In this document: piece by piece, positions 44,344 to 50,618 of the stretch
Numbering within the stretch: position 1 is the stretch's first letter
Layout of the letters: every line of letters begins with the position of its first letter
Assembly: GCF_900659635.1 (NCBI RefSeq)
Contig: NZ_CAACVB010000033.1
Location: forward strand, 1-50,618
DNA: 50,618 nucleotides
Direction of reading: 5' to 3'
From: Actinomadura roseirufa
GTDB taxonomy: Bacteria; Actinomycetota; Actinomycetes; Streptosporangiales; Streptosporangiaceae
Translations under genes and position numbers: made by a program
The notes under the pieces: generated by a model
What the model was told of the DNA's origin: nothing
Databases searched by the model: none
What the model saw: only the letters and a program-made list of their open reading frames with translations

Positions 44344-45801
44344 TCACGGTCCAGGAGGGAAGACACCTTGTCCAGGAGTGAGGATTGCGTCGGGATCGTA
44401 GCGTTCACGGGCCGCCGCGAAGGCGGCCCACGCGGGGCCGTAGTGAGTGCGCCACTCCTCAGGCGTGGTGGGTATGGAACCGACGGGGTACTGGTAACCC
44501 CCGACGGCCTGGGCGCGCAGGTAGAGGGAACGGTTGGCCTCCACCATGTCCTGCGGGCTCTCGGCCCCGTCCGAGGCGGTTCTGAGCAGCGTGAAGAGGA
44601 AGACCGTCTCCTCGTCAGGTACGCGTAGCAAGGGCCGCTGTAGGCGGGCGCGGGGAAAGGGATAGAGCAGGATCACGCCGCTGGCTCCGACCTGCGTCTC
44701 GGTCAGGTCCTTGATGGTGGCCTCCACGAAGGCGTCGGTGCGGCTCGCGGGAAGGAACATGTTCCACCAAGGGTGAGGGCGGTACCACTCGCCCGTTAAT
44801 TTCAGATAGGCGACGCCCGCGGCGAGCCGGTCGAGGAAGTCGAAATAGGACATGTCCTGGATCTGCCGGTCGCTGACCTGGTCGCCCAGTCCGTCGAGAA
44901 GTCTGGCGTCGTCGGGTGGGGTCGTTCCGTCGAAGAAGGCGACCGCTTCAAGCTGGTAACTCCAGCCGGTGGACTCGGTCGGTAGGGCGAGCTCTCCCTC
45001 CACGTAGGCGAAGCGGCCGTCGTTGACCACGCGCCGCTGGTCGGCGGTCAACGCGGCGACGCTCGGATAGGAGAGCAGGTAGTGGCGGACCGTCGCGGGA
45101 GCGGGCAGCAGGCGCACGGTGGCCTTGGTGATGATGCCGCACTGTCCCCTGCCGGCCAGCACCGCGTCGAAGAGGTCGCGGCGCGAATCCGCAGAACACC
45201 TCCTCAGGCTGCCCTCGCCCGTGACGACCTCCAACTCCACGACGCCGTCCACCTGGGCTCCGTGGCGGTGGGTCTGGCCGCCGATACCGCCCACTGAGAG
45301 CGTGCCGCCGACTGAGAGCTCCAGGTAGTCGGTGAAGACCGCGGGGGTCAGATTGTGGGCCAGGGTAGCCTGCGCCACGCTGCTCCAGAGTGCGCCCGCC
45401 CCCACGACGGCCGTGTCCTTTCGCACCTCGACCGTGTTGAGCGGGGCCATGTCGATGATCAGGCCGTCCTCGACCTGGCCCTGACCGAAGGTGGCGTGTC
45501 CCTGGCCGCGCGCGGCCACCCGCACGCCGTGCGTCCTGCAGTACGCCATCATCTTCATGACGTCCGAATCGGCGCCGGGCTCCAGCACGGCCCTGGGGAT
45601 GTGATGGACCAGGTGCCCGAAGTCGTCGGCCGCCTCGCCGCGCGAGGCGGGATCGGTCACCACCTTGCCCTTCAGCGTCGGCAGGTCGACCATCCCTTGA
45701 GACCGGGCGGCGCCGGTGACCCACGTGCGCGTGGACGGGTCGAAGCCGACCACCTCCACCCCCGCCGTGAGGAAAGTCCGTCTCCACGGATGCCACGTCA
45801 T
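44344..45801 (-). CDS. FAD-dependent oxidoreductase, cytokinin-dehydrogenase-like
   Basis: 485-aa VAO-family enzyme. The FAD_binding_4 domain has VRVAARGQGHATFGQGQ (the cytokinin oxidase GHS-type motif with the FAD-linking His) and GGIGGQTHRHGAQVDGVVEL; the cytokinin-binding-type C-terminal domain ends in YDPDAILTPGQGVF. Plant and bacterial relatives (RfCKX type) oxidatively remove the isoprenoid side chain of cytokinins. The N-terminus WRRTFLTAG resembles a Tat motif, but the hydrophobic stretch is weak. Substrate by homology only. Confidence 0.85.
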   Translation of the reverse strand: MTWHPWRRTFLTAGVEVVGFDPSTRTWVTGAARSQGMVDLPTLKGKVVTDPASRGEAADDFGHLVHHIPRAVLEPGADSDVMKMMAYCRTHGVRVAARGQGHATFGQGQVEDGLIIDMAPLNTVEVRKDTAVVGAGALWSSVAQATLAHNLTPAVFTDYLELSVGGTLSVGGIGGQTHRHGAQVDGVVELEVVTGEGSLRRCSADSRRDLFDAVLAGRGQCGIITKATVRLLPAPATVRHYLLSYPSVAALTADQRRVVNDGRFAYVEGELALPTESTGWSYQLEAVAFFDGTTPPDDARLLDGLGDQVSDRQIQDMSYFDFLDRLAAGVAYLKLTGEWYRPHPWWNMFLPASRTDAFVEATIKDLTETQVGASGVILLYPFPRARLQRPLLRVPDEETVFLFTLLRTASDGAESPQDMVEANRSLYLRAQAVGGYQYPVGSIPTTPEEWRTHYGPAWAAFAAARERYDPDAILTPGQGVFPPGP

Positions 45802-45871
45802 TCCGGATCCTTTCGCAGCGGGGTCAACTCGCGTCGATAATCGCCGAGGGCACCTGGCGGCACTTTGGCCA

Positions 45872-46177
45872 TCAGGCGTCCGCGTGGACGGTCCCGTGGA
45901 CCCGTAGGTCGCACGCGACCACGACCTGACCTTGGATGATGTGCATGATCTGGACGCCGGGGTGATTGCGAACCGACAGTTCCCGGTTGGCGTTCACCTT
46001 TCCCAGGAACAGCGAACTGCCGTGGACGACCAGGTGATGGTCGTCGCTTGTGGTCGTCAGCCTCTGCCGTCCGGTCCGCACCGCAAAGATCACCCCCTCT
46101 GATCCAAACGTCCGGTACCAGTGGGTCACAAGAGCGCTCAAGGCGGCCATAACAGGGCGATTTGGTAATATCAACAA
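45872..46177 (-). CDS. hypothetical protein, uncertain
   Basis: Open frame of up to 101 aa; starts at 46150 (ATG) or 46129 (GTG) are possible, none with a ribosome site. The sequence (HHLVVHGSSLFLGKVNANRE, VQIMHIIQGQVVVACDLRVH) has coherent alternating hydrophobic strands, suggesting a beta-rich protein or its relic. No family was recognised. Confidence 0.4.
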   Translation of the reverse strand: MLILPNRPVMAALSALVTHWYRTFGSEGVIFAVRTGRQRLTTTSDDHHLVVHGSSLFLGKVNANRELSVRNHPGVQIMHIIQGQVVVACDLRVHGTVHADA

Positions 46178-46404
46178 CGCCTTGACATGAGCATTCGGAG
46201 CAATTCCTCAACTACCGCAACGCCGCCAAGGGCGCTTACGGAGGCCGCCAAGCCGCTCTCGGGCGCCTCGCTGTAGTGCCCCGAAGCCGGCGCCTCGGCG
46301 GACAGTGCGACGGCCGCTTCGGGTGCGCAAGTGGCGCGGACGGAGCCGCATGAGCCCGCCTTGGCCGGCGGGTTCGAGGTGATCAGCAGATCCAGCACGC
46401 CCAA
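46171..46404 (-). CDS. hypothetical 77-aa protein next to tRNA-Glu, uncertain
   Basis: TTG-initiated frame directly downstream of the tRNA-Glu 3' end: an N-terminal DLLITS segment, an Ala/Ser/Pro-rich centre with two Cys, and a hydrophobic VSALGGVAVVEELLRML before SRRC. There is no ribosome site. It overlaps the next small frame. It may be non-coding. Confidence 0.3.
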   Translation of the reverse strand: MGVLDLLITSNPPAKAGSCGSVRATCAPEAAVALSAEAPASGHYSEAPESGLAASVSALGGVAVVEELLRMLMSRRC

Positions 46405-46436
46405 GGCGCCACCGGATCGCGCGGCGGTCTGTCTGG

Positions 46437-46509
46437 TACCCCCTACCGGATTCGAACCGGCGCTACCGCCTTGAAAGGGCGGCGTCCTAGGCCGCTAGAC
46501 GAAGGGGGC
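46437..46509 (-). tRNA. tRNA-Glu (TTC)
   Basis: The minus strand gives acceptor GCCCCCT/AGGGGGT (a terminal G-U pair), anticodon stem CCGCC/GGCGG with loop CTTTCAA (anticodon TTC), T arm GCCGG-TTCGAAT-CCGGT, discriminator A and no encoded CCA. A TACACT -10-like hexamer lies at 46547-46552 on the same strand. Confidence 0.97.
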
Positions 46510-46581
46510 CCTTGGGCGGCGGCTGGGCCGCTGCCCGATCAGGTCAAGTGTAGGGGACATCCGGGGCGGGCGCATAAACGG

Positions 46582-48201
46582 TTAGCGGCGCTCCGGGGTG
46601 CGGGAGGGGGACGCGCTGGTGGAGGGCCACTGCGAGGGGAACGGGGACGTGGGGGGCGGGGCGGGGGTGGGGGCCGGGGGCTTCACGGCGCGGTTCGGGT
46701 CGGGTTCCAGGTGGCGTTCGATCTGGGCGGAGGTGAGGCCGAGGCCGCCCAGGCGGAGATCGTCCCAGCCCTGGAGGCGATGGGAGTTGCGGTCGAAGTA
46801 GAGGACGGACAGTTCGATCGGGGTGGGCTGTTCCTTTTCGAGGCCGCGCAGGCCCGCGCCGCCCGTGGAGCCCTGGACGAACAGGCGGCTGCCGGTGGGC
46901 AGGAGCTTGGTCGAGCGGCTGTGGGTGTGGCCGGCGAGAATGAGCGGGGCGAGGCCGGTGAACGCCTCGGCCTCGCTCGGGTCGTGGGTGACGATGATGT
47001 CGGGCATCTCGCCGCCAGCGGCGCGCAGCTTGGCGGCGAGGGAGGCGCCCTCGGCGTGGAGTTGGTCAGCGCCGACGAAGTCGTCGCGGGTGCTCTTGTC
47101 GGGGGTGAAGCGGGGGTCGCCCACGCCGTAGATGCGCAGGCCGCCGACGGCGCGGGTCGTGTTGTCGAGGACGATCGCGTTCTTCTGCCGGGCCACGGCC
47201 TTCTGGGAGCCCTTGGAGTCGTGGTTGCCGCGGACGTAGACGTAGGGGACCTTCAGGTCGGAGATCGAGTCGGCGAACTTGTCCTCGGGCTTGCTGCCGT
47301 GGTCCATCAGGTCGCCGCTGTCGATGATCATGTTGGCCTTGAACTGGGTGCTGACGGAGCCGATCACGTCCCAAGCGGCGGGGTTGATGTGGATGTCGGA
47401 GACGTCCACGACGCGGATGGTGGACGGGTCGGGTTCGTAGGTCGGGAGGGTGGAGGCCGCGCTGTAGAGCTTGGAGACGTTGCCGACGAGGTGGGCGAGC
47501 TGGGCGCGGTAGGCGGAGAAGCGGGCGGCGACGCTGCGGGCGTCGCCGACGACCTGGGGGGCGTTGGCGAGCAGGCCGGTGTAGCGGGGCTCGGCGACGG
47601 ACTGGGGGTTGAACGTCAGCCAGGCGAGGACGGTGATGGTCAGCAGTCCCGCCACCGAGGCGCCCAGGCCGATCAGGGCGCGGCGCCAGGAGCGGAACAG
47701 GATCAGCGAGGTGAGGAACGCCAGTGCGAGGCAGAGGCCGACGGCGCGCAGGACCAGGAGGGTGACGCCGTGCCGGATCTGGCCCGCGATCTGGTCGGTG
47801 ACACGGTCCAGTTCCGCGTCGTTCTCGATCAGCTTGCGGGCCTCCTCCGGGCGGAGGCTGGTGACGCGGGCCTCGATCGCGACGGGTCCCCAGTGGGTGT
47901 CGAGGTCGAGGGCGCCGAGCGGGGGCAGGCGGAGCTGGGTGCCGCCGTCCACGGACGGGTGCAGCGCGAACTGGACGTCGGTGGGGCCGACGGCGGTGGT
48001 GGCGTGCCCGCCGAGGAGGAGCCCCGCGTAGCCGCCGGCGAGGCCCGCCAGGACGACGAGGACGAGCCGCGCGGCGCGGCCGCGCGCGGCGGAGCCCACT
48101 CTGGCGCCGACCTTGGCGAGGACGCGCCGGGCGGGCGACAGCGCCGGCCGGACGCGGGTGCGGGCGTTGGACAGGAGGGTCCGGACCTTCGTCCGCGGCA
48201 C
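46582..48201 (-). CDS. membrane-anchored metallophosphoesterase
   Basis: 539-aa protein with an N-terminal TM (about 45-62), an outside domain, and two further TM helices (about 150-205) before a calcineurin-like phosphoesterase domain: VVDVSDIHIN, IIDSGDLMDHG, VYVRGNHDS, IIVTHDP and ILAGHTHSR supply the dinuclear metal ligands. A Pro/Ser/Thr tail ends the protein. The GTG start with AAGGAG 6 bp upstream is chosen over the longer frame, which runs into the divergent metallopeptidase. The substrate is unknown. Confidence 0.9.
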   Translation of the reverse strand: MPRTKVRTLLSNARTRVRPALSPARRVLAKVGARVGSAARGRAARLVLVVLAGLAGGYAGLLLGGHATTAVGPTDVQFALHPSVDGGTQLRLPPLGALDLDTHWGPVAIEARVTSLRPEEARKLIENDAELDRVTDQIAGQIRHGVTLLVLRAVGLCLALAFLTSLILFRSWRRALIGLGASVAGLLTITVLAWLTFNPQSVAEPRYTGLLANAPQVVGDARSVAARFSAYRAQLAHLVGNVSKLYSAASTLPTYEPDPSTIRVVDVSDIHINPAAWDVIGSVSTQFKANMIIDSGDLMDHGSKPEDKFADSISDLKVPYVYVRGNHDSKGSQKAVARQKNAIVLDNTTRAVGGLRIYGVGDPRFTPDKSTRDDFVGADQLHAEGASLAAKLRAAGGEMPDIIVTHDPSEAEAFTGLAPLILAGHTHSRSTKLLPTGSRLFVQGSTGGAGLRGLEKEQPTPIELSVLYFDRNSHRLQGWDDLRLGGLGLTSAQIERHLEPDPNRAVKPPAPTPAPPPTSPFPSQWPSTSASPSRTPERR

Positions 48202-48220
48202 TGGGTCTCCTTCGAGCAGA

Positions 48221-48571
48221 ATGGGGCGTGTGATCGATATGTCGCGGGAGGCGTTCGAGGACCTGGTCGGCGAGGCCCTCGACAGCATCCCGTCCGAGCT
48301 GACCGCGCGCATGCGCAACGTCGTCATCGTCGTCGAGGACGACGCGCCCGAGCGCGGTCTGCTCGGTCTTTATCAGGGCGTACCCCTCACCGAGCGCGGT
48401 GACTGGTACGGCGGTGTCCTGCCCGATCACATTTCGATCTACCGCAACGAGATCCTGCGGATCTGCGACAGCCCGGACGAGGTGGTGGCGGAGGTGCGGA
48501 TCACGGTGGTGCACGAGATCGCGCACCACTTCGGAATCGACGACGACCGCCTGCACGAGCTCGGATACTGA
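48221..48571 (+). CDS. small zincin-like metallopeptidase family protein
   Basis: 116-aa protein of the widely conserved actinobacterial metallopeptidase family (Zincin_1). FEDLVGEALDSIPSELTARM leads to VVIVVEDDAP and GLLGLYQGVPLTERGDWYG, and the C-terminal active site is VVHEIAHHFGIDDDRLHELG (HExxH). The start may be 48221 (ATG), 48230 (GTG) or 48239 (ATG). Divergent from the phosphoesterase with a 19-bp gap, so promoters overlap the coding ends. Confidence 0.92.
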   Translation: MGRVIDMSREAFEDLVGEALDSIPSELTARMRNVVIVVEDDAPERGLLGLYQGVPLTERGDWYGGVLPDHISIYRNEILRICDSPDEVVAEVRITVVHEIAHHFGIDDDRLHELGY

Positions 48572-48670
48572 CCCGTACCGCAAAAGGGTTTCACCAATTG
48601 GGCACTGTAGGTCACACAACTGCCACGCAGCGTGAGTTAATGGGTGGGACGCCCAACCCAGGGAGCGTGC

Positions 48671-50041
48671 GTGGCGGGAAGGCAGACGGGCCGGCACCGG
48701 CGTCCGCCGGATGAGCAGGCGACGTATCGCGAGGTCTTCGCGGTGGGGGAGTTCCGTGCCCTGTGGCTGGCGCAGGCCCTGTCGTTCGTGGGCGACCAGC
48801 TCGCGCAGGTCGCGCTGGCCGTCCTGGTCTACGAGCACACCAGCTCGGCGCTGCTGACGGCGGTGACGTACGCGCTGACGTACCTGCCGCCGATCGTCGG
48901 CGGGCCGGTGCTGTCGGGGCTGGCCGACCTGTGCCCGCGCCGCACCGTGATGGTGGTCTGCGACGTCCTGCGGGCGGGCCTGGTGGCGGCCATGGCGCTG
49001 ACGCCGCTGCCGTTCTGGGCGCTGTGCGCCCTGCTGTTCGTCACCGTGCTGCTGGGGGCGCCGTTCACCGCCGCGCGGGCGGCCCTGCTGCCGGACGTGC
49101 TGGAGGGCGACCGGTACGTGGCGGGGTCGGCGATCAACAACATGACCCACCAGGCCACGCAGATGTTCGGGTTCCTGGCGGGCGGCGCGGTCGTCGCGGT
49201 GGTCGGGACGTACGAGGCGCTCGGCCTGGACGCGGTGACGTTCGGCGCGTCGGCGCTGATCCTGCTCGGCGGGCTGCGGGCCCGTCCGGCGTCGAAGGAC
49301 AGGGAGCGGGCGGCGCCGGGCCTGTGGGGCGGGACGCGGGACGGGGCGCGGCTGGTGTTCGGCGACCCGACGCTGCGCTCGCTGGTGCTGTTCGCGTGGC
49401 TGTGCGCGTTCTCGGTGGTCCCCGAGGGGCTGGCGGCGCCGTACGCGGCGACGTTCGGCGGCGGCGCGGTCACGGTCGGGCTGCTGATGTCGGCCATGCC
49501 GATGGGGATGGTGGTGGGAGCGTTCCTGTTCAGCCGGTTCGTCCGACCGGCGAACCGGCTGCGGGCGATGGGCTGGATGGCGGTGCTGGCGTGCGCCCCG
49601 CTGATCGTCGCGGCGGCCCGCCCGCCGCTGTGGGGGGTCGTGCTGCTGTGGGCGCTGGCCGGCGCGGGCGGCGCCTACCAGCTCGCGGCGAACGCGGCGT
49701 TCGTCGCGGCGGTGCCCGCGGCCGGGCGGGGGCAGGCGTTCGGGCTGGCGCAGTCGGGCATCCTGGCCGGTCAGGGCCTCGGCATCCTCGCCGCCGGGGC
49801 CGCCGCCCAGGCGTTCGGCCCCGAGACGGTGGTGGCGCTGGGCGGGGTGCTCGGCGTGTCGGCGGCCACCATGCTGGCGCTCGGCTGGAACCAGATCCGC
49901 GGCGGTGTGATCGCGGGCCTGTACGAGCGTCCGGGGCCGCTCGCCGCGGGCGCGCGCGAGGGCCCGGTGGGCGGGCCCGCCTCCGCGTCCCGGCCCCCCG
50001 ACGGCCGCAGCGGCATCCGCCGTTCGGCCCCCGCTCCCTGA
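48671..50041 (+). CDS. MFS transporter
   Basis: 456-aa membrane protein of the MFS drug-efflux type: FRALWLAQALSFVGDQLAQV in the first helix, GLADLCPRRTVMVV (motif A), about twelve TM helices, and a Pro/Ser-rich C-terminal tail. The GTG start follows AGGGAG at 6 bp. Confidence 0.88.
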   Translation: MAGRQTGRHRRPPDEQATYREVFAVGEFRALWLAQALSFVGDQLAQVALAVLVYEHTSSALLTAVTYALTYLPPIVGGPVLSGLADLCPRRTVMVVCDVLRAGLVAAMALTPLPFWALCALLFVTVLLGAPFTAARAALLPDVLEGDRYVAGSAINNMTHQATQMFGFLAGGAVVAVVGTYEALGLDAVTFGASALILLGGLRARPASKDRERAAPGLWGGTRDGARLVFGDPTLRSLVLFAWLCAFSVVPEGLAAPYAATFGGGAVTVGLLMSAMPMGMVVGAFLFSRFVRPANRLRAMGWMAVLACAPLIVAAARPPLWGVVLLWALAGAGGAYQLAANAAFVAAVPAAGRGQAFGLAQSGILAGQGLGILAAGAAAQAFGPETVVALGGVLGVSAATMLALGWNQIRGGVIAGLYERPGPLAAGAREGPVGGPASASRPPDGRSGIRRSAPAP

Positions 50042-50049
50042 CCCACCGG

Positions 50050-50373
50050 TCAGACGCGGGTGCGGGACTTGCCGACCGCGTCCTTGGTCTTCTTCATGGC
50101 GTCCTGGACGGCCGGGGAGTCGCCCGCCCGCTTGACCAGGTCCTCGGCGATCGACGAGGGCGCGTCCTCCTCGGGGATCAGCAGCCAGGCGATCGCGTAG
50201 AGCGCGATGCCGGCGCCGCCGAAGACCGTGAAGACGGCCAGCGCGAGCCGGATGATGTTGGCGTCCACGCCGAGGAACCGCGAGGCGCCCGAGCAGACCC
50301 CGGCGATCATGCGGCCCTCGCGGGTGCGGCGCAGCTGGTGCCGGGAGGTCGTGGTGTTCTTCTCCATGTCCAT
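50050..50373 (-). CDS. PspC-domain membrane protein
   Basis: 107-aa phage-shock-protein-C-like protein. The PspC domain (about 15-72) has RTREGRMIAGVCSGASRFLG, VDANIIRLALAVFTVFGGAG and YAIAWLLIPEE with one TM helix pair; a basic cytoplasmic tail follows. Envelope-stress related by family. Confidence 0.9.
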   Translation of the reverse strand: MDMEKNTTTSRHQLRRTREGRMIAGVCSGASRFLGVDANIIRLALAVFTVFGGAGIALYAIAWLLIPEEDAPSSIAEDLVKRAGDSPAVQDAMKKTKDAVGKSRTRV

Positions 50374-50489
50374 GCTCCGATGATGCCCAGCCTCAGCGGA
50401 CTATGACATCCGGATTGGTCCCGATATGTCCCTGAGTTCGACCCTTGCCCCGGGCAGGGTGACCGTGCTACCGCCCCCGGGGTCGGTCC

Positions 50490-50618
50490 TCAGGAGTACG
50501 GCTCGTGCGGCGGCGGGGCCTCCCACGGCGTGACGGGGCCCGGCGGGCGTCCGGCGGAGCCGTTGGCGGCGTAGTCGGCGGGCGGCGGCCCGGCGGGCGG
50601 CTGGGCGGCCGGCGGGGT
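50490..50618 (-). CDS. C-terminal end of a Pro/Gly/Ala-rich protein (partial)
   Basis: The frame, open to the window edge, ends in YAANGSAGRPAGPVTPWEAP, then PHEPYS and stop. The Pro/Ala-rich tail and position resemble larger PspC-domain proteins that often neighbour the small pspC gene, but no domain is visible within the window. Confidence 0.45.
   Translation of the reverse strand, partial: TPPAAQPPAGPPPADYAANGSAGRPPGPVTPWEAPPPHEPYS

Noticed and set aside
1..50618. Insertion sequences or transposases
   Set aside because: No transposase motifs or paired terminal inverted repeats were recognised anywhere in the window.

Overview
The window is GC-rich DNA with dense genes, frequent GTG/TTG starts and typical actinomycete families: paired XRE/DUF5753 and DUF397 proteins, CGNR zinc fingers, EACC1, PspC, and a cinnamycin-type lanthipeptide cluster. 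It looks like a chromosomal segment of a filamentous actinobacterium, plausibly a Thermomonosporaceae/Streptosporangiales relative. The genus is an inference from gene content only.

Layout. (1) 58-229: tRNA-Phe(GAA) and tRNA-Asp(GTC) on the minus strand. (2) 525-12733: mostly housekeeping and accessory genes: amino-acid permease, secreted GDPD, LysR, orphan histidine kinase, cNMP-binding/cyclase-domain protein, XRE+DUF397 pair, and a large FAD/Fe-S lactate-dehydrogenase-like protein. (3) 12730-19680: a compact class II lanthipeptide operon on the minus strand. Its order is DurN/Cinorf7-like, precursor (cinnamycin-like core), LanM, CinX-like hydroxylase with a Nif11-like N-terminus, then a CinT-CinH-like ABC exporter fused into one chain. 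(4) 20083-30659: secreted TAP-like hydrolase preceded by four 11-bp direct repeats, NmrA/SDR/LysR set, a non-coding degenerate tandem array of about 135-bp units, AlkB-like dioxygenase, pentapeptide-repeat protein, MFS, UbiB-like kinase and a second XRE/DUF5753 regulator. (5) 30890-33365: a conflict island with less GC-biased sequence. It holds a decayed DUF3427-type helicase 5' end, then EACC1 translationally coupled to a caspase-SRA(YDG)-HNH fusion. (6) 33366-46404: accessory genes: binding lipoprotein, holin-like protein, CGNR, peroxiredoxin, two FAD oxidases, VWA, cupin, two thiol-redox lipoproteins, MFS. (7) 46437-50618: tRNA-Glu(UUC), then conserved-looking metallophosphoesterase, zincin, MFS and PspC genes.

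Two systems stand out. First, the lanthipeptide operon predicts a new cinnamycin/duramycin-family peptide (core CASTCSSGPFTFACDGSTKN). All ring-forming residues, Ser6/Lys19 and Asp15 are conserved, but the fingerprint residues differ and there is an extra C-terminal Asn. Second, the caspase-SRA-HNH protein places a modified-cytosine reader and an apparently catalytically degraded HNH fold behind a protease with intact His/Cys. This suggests a modified-DNA-activated suicide protease. The tRNA genes that are usually contiguous in actinobacteria (Glu-Asp-Phe) lie 46 kb apart here, so regions 2-6 may occupy an insertion hotspot.
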